From a virus: a stretch of 31,033 nucleotides of DNA. The stretch is taken from IMG/VR virus record IMGVR_UViG_3300027793_000218, positions 1 through 31,033 of that record, one strand, 5' to 3'. Shown here in pieces: positions 24,845-31,033 of this stretch. The position numbers and the translations under genes are program-made. The notes beneath the pieces were generated by a model. That model ran no database searches. It was not told the DNA's origin and was given only the letters and a program-made list of their open reading frames with translations. Position 1 is the first letter of the stretch. Each line of letters starts with the position of its first letter.

Positions 24845-25089
24845 TATTCTTTCCTACTTTTATCGTCTGTGCGTTGGTCAGTGGCGATCTTGATGCCGGT
24901 AATCAACCCAATGAATCCCCCTACGATGGTCTGGAACGCAGGGAGTACGGCTTCAAAAATCTTGTTGTTGTCCACCTTCTCGTCAAACAGCCCAACCATC
25001 ATGCCGCTGACCATTGCTAAAAGAATGGTCGATAACGTGACCGTAGCAATGAGAGTGACCCAGACCGACAATTTCTCATTGGCATTCAT
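24844..25089 (-). CDS. Two-span membrane protein, candidate holin (81 aa)
   Basis: Two hydrophobic segments, VWVTLIATVTLSTILLAMVSGMMVGL split about 9-34 and FQTIVGGFIGLITGIKIAT about 52-70, separated by the charged loop FDEKVDNNKIFEA and ended by a very basic/acidic tail DQRTDDKSRKE. That is the plan of class II holins. It is first in the lysis cluster and shares one base with the next gene. The ribosome site is weak (TAGGTC), and translation may be coupled to the gene upstream. Holin is a good inference but unproven. Confidence 0.7.
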   Translation of the reverse strand: MNANEKLSVWVTLIATVTLSTILLAMVSGMMVGLFDEKVDNNKIFEAVLPAFQTIVGGFIGLITGIKIATDQRTDDKSRKE

Positions 25090-25092
25090 GAC

Positions 25093-25401
25093 CTACGCCC
25101 AAGGCAAACCTTCGGAAGTCGTCGGAGCTTTACGCCGGTCGATTTCCGTTTTCATGGCATCCATCACTTCCGCAACGCGCTCTTCCCCCAGAAAATCTAC
25201 AACCCACTTAATTACTTGTTCTTCCGTCAAATCTTCAAACGGTATGAAATCGGGGCACCCAGAGTCAGGCACAAACCCTGCATGTCCAAAGGCAGTGGCA
25301 TGAAACCCTTCATCTTCTGCAAAAACTCGCCAATGGGTGACGACAACGCCCCCAGTATTAATATCGCGAGTCATTCGTTCAATTTTCCAAAAAACGTTCA
25401 T
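25093..25401 (-). CDS. Small fibre-neighbour protein, copy 2 of a paralogous pair (102 aa)
   Basis: A small acidic soluble protein lying directly downstream of the S74 fibre gene. Its core FIPFEDLTEEQVIKWVVDFL followed by an acidic helix and a final GLPWA matches the 104-residue protein at 29557-29871 (FIPYDQLTEQQVLNWVWAQIG ... LPLPWG, spaced alike). The start of each (FWKIERM / TWIVQSM) is alike too. I associate this family with phage tail-fibre neighbourhoods (possibly DUF7936; name from memory). A fibre folding or assembly helper is plausible. Start ATG 25401 has a GAGGTAA site. Confidence 0.8.
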   Translation of the reverse strand: MNVFWKIERMTRDINTGGVVVTHWRVFAEDEGFHATAFGHAGFVPDSGCPDFIPFEDLTEEQVIKWVVDFLGEERVAEVMDAMKTEIDRRKAPTTSEGLPWA

Positions 25402-25416
25402 GTTTGGTTACCTCAC

Positions 25417-28400
25417 TTATTTAGATTCAAGGGTTAAAATACGCGCTTTAAGATTTTCGATCATGGCCTGCTGTTCTTGGATCGCTTTGGTCAGCAAGGA
25501 CACCATATTACCGTATCCAAGCGCATCGGGCCGGTTTTGGTCATCGTATTGAACAAACTGAGTCAGCCCAATGTCATGCACTTCCTCGGCAATGAATCCA
25601 CCAAAAACGGTATCTCCATCGTTGTTACCCTTGTAAGTAACAGGACGAAGTTGCATTACCTCTGCAAGGCCGTATGGCGCGTTTTCAACGCTATTTTTAT
25701 ATCGAATTGAAGAGGTACTGCGCTGAAGAATGCCGCTGGCAGAACTCATTACCATATTCACAGCAGAGCCAGTAGTGCTGGCGTATGCGTCTGGGCATCG
25801 AAACGCGCCATCTACAATGTAAAGGCCGTCCACGGAGGTATAGCGAACTCGTTCTGAAATCGCGCCTGCTTTCATCGTGAACAGCGAAAGCGTCCCATCT
25901 TCTGAACCGTTAACCGGATCTGCGATTGTTGTTGTGAGTCTGACGTATTCGGTCAGAGCAGAAGCACTGTTATTGCCGTAAAAACGCAAATTGGCAATGT
26001 CATCTGATGCCGCAGGGGACGCGCTGTTTTTGAAAAAATTGATGTTCATACCAGATGTGCCGTCATCGGTATCAATAAAATATGCGTTTGTAAGCGCAGT
26101 AGAACGCGATGTTAACGAATACCCAGAAGCAGCCGCGCCACCAGCGGAGACAGTCGAAGAGGCACTAAGGGTAGTGAACGCTCCGGTGCTAGGTGTGGTA
26201 GCGCCTACAGTCCCGTTGATCGGGCCGGCAAATGCTGTGGCTGTGACAGTACCGTTGACATCAAGCGCAGTGGAAGGAATTTTCCCAATACCAACGTTCC
26301 CCCCAGCTTCAATCCGCATCCGCTCTGCGGGGGTTGTAGCATTAGCGGTGAAGAAACGGAGGTCTGCATAGTTACCCGCAGTAGATTGAACCGATTGGAT
26401 GGAAGCAGCCCTAGTAGTGCCGCTACCATTAGGGTCAAAATATAATGCAACCCCAGTGTTGATTGTTGAAGCAGTGTTGTTCTGAAGGAGCATTACATCG
26501 GACACCGCCCCACTAGAATCTACACGTACATTGAATTTTGTAGGTGCTGCTATACCGCCAATGCTTACATTCCCAGAGAATACGCTAGGGGCGGTGCCAT
26601 TTGCGTAGAAAGCGTAAGCTGTACCGCCGCCGGAAGCAGTGTTAACGGCGGAATAGAACCCGTAAGCGGTTTTCCCAGCGGTTACCGCAGCGGTATCAGC
26701 GGCGAAAAAAGCGTAGTTATTAGTAGCGCCAATAAGCGTACCGCCGGAATTAAAACCCCATTGAGTGGTTACAGTTGACCCCGCGCCAATAGTTCCTTGA
26801 GATGCAAGATAATGATACAGCTGCGTTAATGTAAACGCAGAGGCGGCGGTAGCTAAAAATGTATTGTATCCGCGAGCTTGTGAAGTTACGTCACTTTGAA
26901 TAGTCGCAACTGTATTATTGGCACTTGATACTGTAGCGCCAGTAATGGTTTTAGCGTTGAAAAAATTACTACCCGCCGTGCCATTAGACCCAATGTTGAC
27001 CGTGCCGGTAAACACATTGGGCGCGGTGCCTGCTGAGTAAAATCCGTAAGTCGTGCCGCCACCCGTGGCGGTGTTGACGTTAGAGTGAAACCCAAAAGCA
27101 GTTTTACCAGCGGTTACGGCGGCGGTATCGGCGGCAGCAAAAGCATAGTTATTAGTAGCGCCAATTAAGTTGGCTTCTGAATAATACCCAATTTGGGAGG
27201 TTACAGTTGATCCCGCGCCAATAGTGCCTTGACCGGCGTAAAAATGTTGAATCGTCGTAGAAAACGATGCGGCGGCGGTTCCCAGAAAACTTGTATAGCC
27301 CCTAGCAGAAGCAGTAACGTCACTTTGAATAGTTGCGCTAGTGAAGTTACCATACGCAGCCGTAGCGCCAGTAATAGTTTTAGCGTTGTAAAAATTACTA
27401 CCCGCCGTGCCATTAGACCCAATGTTGACCGTGCCGAGGAATACGCTAGGGGCGGTGCCTGCGCCGTAGAAAGCGTAAGTCGTGCCGCCGCCGGAAGCAG
27501 TGTTAACGGCGGAATAGAACCCAGTAGCAGTTTTGCCTGCGCCTACTAAGGTGGTATCAGCAGCGTAAAAACCGAAGTTACCAGTAGCACCAATAAGCGT
27601 ACCGGCGGAATTAAATCCAAATTGGTTCGTAACTGAAGTTCCGCTAAACGTGCCTTGCCCGGCTTGAAAATGGTTAAGGTTAGTAAGCGTTACAGAAGCT
27701 GCGGTGGCGAGATCAGTTCTATATCCAACAGCAGTCCCGGTTACATCGCTTTGAATGGTGGCTGAAGTTGCATTTCCATACGAAATAGTCGCATTGCCAG
27801 TAATAGCTCGGGCGTTATAAAAATTAACCCCCGCCAAGCCATTAGTCCCAATGTTGACCGTGCCGGTAAACACATTGGGGGCAGTGCCCGCGCTGTAGAA
27901 ACCGTAAGTCGTGCCGCCGCCGGTAGCAGTATTAACTGAAGAATAGAACCCGTAAGCGGTCTTGCCTGCGGTTACTGCGGCGGTGTTGTTTGCATAGAAA
28001 GCATAGTTACCAGTCCCTCCAATTAAGTTGGATTCTGAAAGAAACCCAAATTGGGAGGTTACAGTTGACCCCGCGCCAATACTTGACTGGTTTGCGTAAA
28101 AATGTTGAATCGACGTAGAAAACGATGCGGCGGCTGTTGTCAGAACGGTTGCATATCCCCGAGCAGCAGCAGTAACGTCACTCTGAACAGTTGCCTGCAC
28201 AAGGCAGGCGTTCGCACTCGTAGCGCCAGTGATAGCTTTGGCGTTGTAAAAACTATTGCCTGCGGGAACAGTCGTTGCGCCCATACCCACCGCACCGCTT
28301 GTGTCGATTACAAACGGGGTACTATCTGGATTAGTATCGTCTTCTACCAACAACGCATTACCTGAGCCAGTTTGCGTAATGCGAAGAGCATTAACAGACG

Positions 28401-28908
28401 AAGCGCCTGTAATAACTGTGCCAACGGTAGACTCGTTCGTGATTAAAAGCGGGCCGGTTTTTAGTTTGTAATTGATAAACGTAATTACCGCGCCTACACC
28501 ACCTCCGTTACAACGGATAATAGCTTCAAAACCGTCTTCAATAGTTACCGCACGGTTAAGATCCGAGCCATTCCAAGTTCCTTGAAAAACATTCAGCGAT
28601 TGCCCCGTGGAATTACGAATGAAGTAATACCCAGCAAAATCGTTAGGGGCAATTTGCAAATATCCCGCAGACCCTAACGCTCCTGACGCAGTAAGAATTC
28701 GCTTCTGCCCATCAGAAGCTGCGCCGTCAGTAACTTGAAGGATAGTAGGAGCGCCAACAGCAGTGCCGGTTACGGCGATAGTAACCGCGCCAACAATTGC
28801 GTTGTCGATAATCGCGCTGAGATTACTATTAGTAGTGAGCCCCCACGTACCGGCCTGTTCGCCTGTGCCGATAAGTTCGATACCCAAATTAGAAAAAGTA
28901 GAAGCCAT
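25417..28908 (-). CDS. Modular tail fibre with C-terminal S74 self-cleaving chaperone (1163 aa)
   Basis: Residues 1-40 (STFSNLGIELIGTGEQAGTW) resemble attachment ends of phage fibres. From about 208 to 779 the protein is four tandem 143-residue modules, each with VNIGSNGTAGSNFYNA, IQSDVT, a QHFYAxQ motif, GFNSxGxLIGAT, AxDTAAVTAGKTAxGF and GGGTTYxFY. Then Gly/Ala/Thr-rich beta segments, including a short stretch shared with the right-edge protein. The C-terminal part is an S74 intramolecular chaperone: SSIRYKNSV with Ser1066 and Lys1071 as the expected cleavage dyad, then the PVTYKGN and GFIAEEVHD motifs and a final coiled coil. The chaperone (about 98 residues) should help trimer folding and then cut itself off. 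The protein binds the host surface. ATG 28908 follows AAGGAT. Confidence 0.92.
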   Translation of the reverse strand: MASTFSNLGIELIGTGEQAGTWGLTTNSNLSAIIDNAIVGAVTIAVTGTAVGAPTILQVTDGAASDGQKRILTASGALGSAGYLQIAPNDFAGYYFIRNSTGQSLNVFQGTWNGSDLNRAVTIEDGFEAIIRCNGGGVGAVITFINYKLKTGPLLITNESTVGTVITGASSVNALRITQTGSGNALLVEDDTNPDSTPFVIDTSGAVGMGATTVPAGNSFYNAKAITGATSANACLVQATVQSDVTAAARGYATVLTTAAASFSTSIQHFYANQSSIGAGSTVTSQFGFLSESNLIGGTGNYAFYANNTAAVTAGKTAYGFYSSVNTATGGGTTYGFYSAGTAPNVFTGTVNIGTNGLAGVNFYNARAITGNATISYGNATSATIQSDVTGTAVGYRTDLATAASVTLTNLNHFQAGQGTFSGTSVTNQFGFNSAGTLIGATGNFGFYAADTTLVGAGKTATGFYSAVNTASGGGTTYAFYGAGTAPSVFLGTVNIGSNGTAGSNFYNAKTITGATAAYGNFTSATIQSDVTASARGYTSFLGTAAASFSTTIQHFYAGQGTIGAGSTVTSQIGYYSEANLIGATNNYAFAAADTAAVTAGKTAFGFHSNVNTATGGGTTYGFYSAGTAPNVFTGTVNIGSNGTAGSNFFNAKTITGATVSSANNTVATIQSDVTSQARGYNTFLATAASAFTLTQLYHYLASQGTIGAGSTVTTQWGFNSGGTLIGATNNYAFFAADTAAVTAGKTAYGFYSAVNTASGGGTAYAFYANGTAPSVFSGNVSIGGIAAPTKFNVRVDSSGAVSDVMLLQNNTASTINTGVALYFDPNGSGTTRAASIQSVQSTAGNYADLRFFTANATTPAERMRIEAGGNVGIGKIPSTALDVNGTVTATAFAGPINGTVGATTPSTGAFTTLSASSTVSAGGAAASGYSLTSRSTALTNAYFIDTDDGTSGMNINFFKNSASPAASDDIANLRFYGNNSASALTEYVRLTTTIADPVNGSEDGTLSLFTMKAGAISERVRYTSVDGLYIVDGAFRCPDAYASTTGSAVNMVMSSASGILQRSTSSIRYKNSVENAPYGLAEVMQLRPVTYKGNNDGDTVFGGFIAEEVHDIGLTQFVQYDDQNRPDALGYGNMVSLLTKAIQEQQAMIENLKARILTLESK
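26572..28287 (-). repeat. Four tandem 429-bp modules in the tail fibre gene
   Basis: The marker CAATGTTGAC appears at 26991, 27420 and 27849 on the plus strand, spaced exactly 429 bases, and the adjoining sequence repeats with it. Four modules can be followed from about 26572 to 28287, each encoding 143 residues. The first (right-most) module is diverged at its edge. The constant spacing, without frame loss, means copies can exchange without breaking the protein. Confidence 0.88.
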
Positions 28909-28920
28909 TTTTTAAATCCT

Positions 28921-29553
28921 TTACGCAGCTATTTGCGTCCAATTGGGGGTTTGGGCATCATTGACATCTGTCCAAGTACCCGTCTGAGTATCATTAATTA
29001 CCGCCCAGCTTGGATTTTGGTTGGGGGCTATCTGGCTCCATATAGTAAGGGAAACCGTCCCAATCACTCCAGTCGTCGTAACCCCGACAAGGTTGGCTTC
29101 TGCACCGGGAATAGCGGAGACATTCCCTACGACCCCAGTCGTCGTAACACCTGTAAGCGCGACATTAGCTGCGCCGGAAACAGAAACAGTACCAACTACG
29201 CCGGTCGTAGTACGTCCAGTAAGGGCTACGTTAGCTGTACCAGAAACGGAAACTGTTCCAACTACGCCAGTCGTAGTACGTCCAGTAAGGGCTACGTTAG
29301 CTGTACCAGAAACGGAAACAGTACCAACTACGCCCGTTGTAGTACGTCCAGTAAGGGCTACGTTAGCTGTACCAGAAACGGAAACTGTTCCAACTACGCC
29401 AGTCGTAGTACGTCCAGTAAGGGCTACGTTAGCTGTACCAGAAACGGAAACTGTTCCAACTACGCCGGTCGTCGTGACGCCCGTGAGGGCAACGGAGTTA
29501 CTTACCCAAACGGTAGAAAACGGCGCTCCAGAAAACGGCGCGACGGAAAACAT
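28921..29553 (-). CDS. Tail protein of 22-residue repeats (210 aa)
   Basis: The N-terminus (FSVAPFSGAPFSTVWVSNS) is followed by seven copies of a 22-residue beta unit, NVALTGRTTTGVVGTVSVSG and relatives (about residues 20-170), then a Trp motif end, WSQIAPNQNPSWAVINDTQ and WTDVNDAQTPNWTQIAA, with Trp every 9-11 residues. Such repeats are expected to form an elongated beta fibre in a tail or adhesin. Located between a small accessory protein and the S74 fibre, so a tail fibre or adapter role is likely. The last units are nearly identical at DNA level, a sign of recent expansion. Start has a GGGGCTAGTAG leader. Confidence 0.8.
   Translation of the reverse strand: MFSVAPFSGAPFSTVWVSNSVALTGVTTTGVVGTVSVSGTANVALTGRTTTGVVGTVSVSGTANVALTGRTTTGVVGTVSVSGTANVALTGRTTTGVVGTVSVSGTANVALTGRTTTGVVGTVSVSGAANVALTGVTTTGVVGNVSAIPGAEANLVGVTTTGVIGTVSLTIWSQIAPNQNPSWAVINDTQTGTWTDVNDAQTPNWTQIAA
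29050..29497 (-). repeat. 66-bp tandem repeats encoding NVALTGRTTTGVVGTVSVSGTA
   Basis: Near-identical 66-base units begin at 29216, 29282, 29348 and 29414 on the plus strand; more diverged copies flank them on both sides (about 29050-29215 and 29480-29497). Unit length is a multiple of three, so several frames on both strands remain open through the repeat. Confidence 0.9.
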
Positions 29554-29556
29554 CTA

Positions 29557-29871
29557 CTAGCCCCAAGGAAGGGGTAGGGATACGACCGGAGGCTGCTGCA
29601 TATACACAATCTGCATGTTCAGATTAGTTTCAATGGCCGTTTTAGCATCACTACCTATTTGCGCCCATACCCAGTTAAGCACTTGCTGCTCAGTGAGTTG
29701 ATCGTAGGGGATAAAAGTCCCCGTCGGCGCGGGGATTTCAATCTGCCCGCCGCGCCGGGCTTCATTTACACCGTCAGTATCTGATGCCAGCCAATCAACA
29801 AGGTAGACAACATCGGCCTGCCCGGATTCTTGCGTTTTGACCATCATTGATTGAACAATCCAAGTTGTCAT
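29557..29871 (-). CDS. Small fibre-neighbour protein, copy 1 of a paralogous pair (104 aa)
   Basis: Related to the 102-residue protein at 25093-25401: shared FIPYDQLTEQQVLNWVW core, an Ala/Asp/Thr linker helix and a terminal LPLPWG. The N-terminal part (MTTWIVQSMMVKTQESGQAD then VVYLVDWLASDTDG) is a small beta-helical domain. It follows the right-edge fibre gene in the transcript and precedes the 22-residue-repeat protein, as its paralog follows the S74 fibre. Each copy may serve the fibre upstream of it. ATG 29871 has a GGAG site (GGAGCTAATCGCC spacing). Confidence 0.8.
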   Translation of the reverse strand: MTTWIVQSMMVKTQESGQADVVYLVDWLASDTDGVNEARRGGQIEIPAPTGTFIPYDQLTEQQVLNWVWAQIGSDAKTAIETNLNMQIVYMQQPPVVSLPLPWG

Positions 29872-29876
29872 GGCGA

Positions 29877-31033
29877 TTAGCTCCAGTTACCAACCGTTTG
29901 CACGGTGCTAGACCCAATCGGGGTAAAAACAAAATAAGACCCAGTAGCGACTACGTTGGCGGCTGCCACCGATAGCGCGATAGAAGGGATGATAGTTCCG
30001 GCAGTAGTGATCACAATAGACCCTTGAACCAGCGCATACCCAGTCGTAGTGGTAGTTGCCGGGGTAATAATAGTAGCAGCAGCAGTATTGCTAAACGTGG
30101 TGTTCGCCGCAGTGGTTGACGTTGCTGATTTATTAGCGGTAGCAAGATAACGGAATCTGCCGAGGGCTGTGCCGCCAAACCCAAACGCTATTGTCCCGGA
30201 TGTGGCGGAAAGAGCGCTTAGGTTCAAAAGGCATTCAAATAAATACGAACCAAGAGTTACCGTCAAAGTTCCATTAGTTGTAGCGTTAAACGCCTGCTTT
30301 AGTACGTTGGCGGTGCCAAGCGGGGTCGTGTAGTCTGAGGTCAAGATGACAAACTGAGGCGCGGCTACAACGCCTCGCTGACTTGCCTCGCCAGAGAAAT
30401 AGAGGTTTTCTCCGTCGTACTCCATTGCCCCGGCTTCAGCCGTTGTCAGGTTTGTCCCTGACGTAAATTTTAGCGGAGCGGTGCCTGCGGTAGCGGTGCC
30501 AGCAGAGGGCGTAAGTCTTCCAGTGACAGTAGTGAAAGTGCCAGCAGCCGCAGCCGTTCCACCGATAGCCGGAGGAGAAGCTAAGTAGGTGCTAAAGCCC
30601 GTACCGGAGACAGTCGAAGAGGCGCTAAGGGTAGTAAATGCGCCAGCAGCCGCAGCCGTTCCACCGATAGCCGGAGGAGAAGCTAAGTAGGTGCTAAAGC
30701 CCGTACCGGAGACAGTCGAAGAGGCGCTAAGGGTAGTAAATGCGCCAGTCGAAGGCGTAGTAGCCCCTACGGTTCCGTTCAAAGGGCCAGAGAACGCAGT
30801 GGTGGCAGTGATCGTAGTGCCTCTAACGGTCGAGGCGGTTGTTCCACCGATAGCCGGAGGAGAAGCTAAGTAGGTGCTAAAGCCCGTGCCGGAGACAGTC
30901 GAAGAGGCGCTAAGGGTGGTGAACGCCCCGGTGCTGGCGGAAGACGCGCCTATCGTAGTGCTGTTAATAGTCCCCGCAGTGAACGGATACCCCGCAATAT
31001 TGCCGCTGGCGTCTTCATAAACCGCTTTACTTG
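29877..31033 (-). CDS. Repetitive tail fibre protein, 5' part outside the window (partial)
   Basis: The frame is open from the right edge of the window; no start codon is seen and earlier text (SKAVYEDASGNIAGYPFTAG) is in frame to the end, so at least 385 residues are present. It contains repeats of GAFTTLSASSTVSGTGFSTY and LASPPAIGGTAAAA (34-residue units) in three copies, two in direct tandem, then a Gly/Thr segment (FSGPLNGTVGATTPSTGAFT), and a final beta domain (LKFTSGTNLTTAEAGAMEYD then a Thr/Ala-rich end) that resembles C-terminal head domains of fibres. It is upstream of the accessory gene at 29557. A host-binding fibre is the best guess. Confidence 0.82.
   Translation of the reverse strand, partial: SKAVYEDASGNIAGYPFTAGTINSTTIGASSASTGAFTTLSASSTVSGTGFSTYLASPPAIGGTTASTVRGTTITATTAFSGPLNGTVGATTPSTGAFTTLSASSTVSGTGFSTYLASPPAIGGTAAAAGAFTTLSASSTVSGTGFSTYLASPPAIGGTAAAAGTFTTVTGRLTPSAGTATAGTAPLKFTSGTNLTTAEAGAMEYDGENLYFSGEASQRGVVAAPQFVILTSDYTTPLGTANVLKQAFNATTNGTLTVTLGSYLFECLLNLSALSATSGTIAFGFGGTALGRFRYLATANKSATSTTAANTTFSNTAAATIITPATTTTTGYALVQGSIVITTAGTIIPSIALSVAAANVVATGSYFVFTPIGSSTVQTVGNWS
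30541..30930 (-). repeat. 102-bp repeats in the right-edge fibre gene
   Basis: Copy 1 (30541-30642) and copy 2 (30643-30744) are almost identical and adjacent; a third, partial copy lies at about 30840-30930. Each unit encodes 34 residues ending PPAIGGTAAAA or similar, so frame is kept when copies change in number. Confidence 0.9.

Noticed and set aside
28735-29577. Long plus-strand open frames opposite the 22-residue-repeat gene and the start of the S74 fibre (Cys/Asn/Ser-rich or Pro/Val/Thr-rich products)
   Set aside because: They arise because the 66-base unit is a multiple of three and lacks stops in several frames. The minus-strand frame has ribosome sites, neighbours in the same direction and a tail-like composition.
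25417-31033. Diversity-generating retroelement, suspected from repeated fibre segments
   Set aside because: No reverse transcriptase gene, no template/variable repeat pair with adenine-specific changes; the repeats are ordinary in-frame protein modules.
1-31033. tRNA, rRNA, integrase and attachment sites
   Set aside because: None noticed by eye on either strand; almost all bases are in protein genes. A covariance-model scan was not possible here.

Overview
The window is a contiguous piece of a tailed double-stranded DNA bacteriophage (Caudoviricetes). It carries a phage-type family A DNA polymerase end, an AEP-type primase-helicase, an endolysin with small membrane proteins, an S74 self-cleaving tail fibre and long virion proteins of the kind ejected by short-tailed phages. 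Genes are packed almost end to end, often with stop and start codons overlapping, and no stretch over 300 bases lacks a gene. The muralytic enzyme has only a small C-terminal peptidoglycan-binding helix bundle, and there is a spanin-like membrane coiled-coil protein, so a Gram-negative host is likely. The style of the repetitive fibre and virion proteins resembles uncultured freshwater or marine phages; that is an impression, not a measurement. No integrase, terminase, portal or major capsid gene is visible. The packaging and head genes probably lie beyond the right edge, upstream in the minus-strand transcript.

Left arm, 1-7707, plus strand: nucleic-acid metabolism. In order: the C-terminus of DNA polymerase, a small unknown protein, a Cas4/RecB-like PD-(D/E)XK nuclease with a probable Fe-S cluster, an HNH-like protein, a small zinc-finger protein, a SNF2-family helicase, a coiled-coil unknown protein, a likely single-strand-binding protein preceded by a tandem-repeat leader, an 80-residue HTH protein, a 929-residue AEP primase fused to a P-loop helicase, and a small unknown protein. 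Together these could supply priming, unwinding, strand protection, synthesis and end processing. A strong intrinsic terminator at 7759-7785 closes this arm.

Right arm, 7788-31033, minus strand: virion and lysis genes. In the direction of transcription (right to left): a partial repetitive fibre protein, a small presumed accessory protein, a protein built from 22-residue repeats, an S74 fibre with four 143-residue modules, a second copy of the small accessory family, a lysis cassette (two small membrane proteins, a GH108-type endolysin, another small membrane protein), a tail-associated beta-rich protein, a small fibre-like protein, then a run of large low-complexity virion or ejection proteins ending in a giant 2694-residue polyvalent protein with a zinc-metallopeptidase signature. 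The two arms converge at 7707/7788.

The most striking items are the giant polyvalent protein with its HExxH motif, the repeat modules in the fibres (429, 66 and 102 bp periods, one segment shared between two fibre genes), the duplicated small accessory gene, and the four-unit repeat ahead of the putative SSB. I see no convincing entirely new defence or mobile system; the novelty is in these phage architectures.
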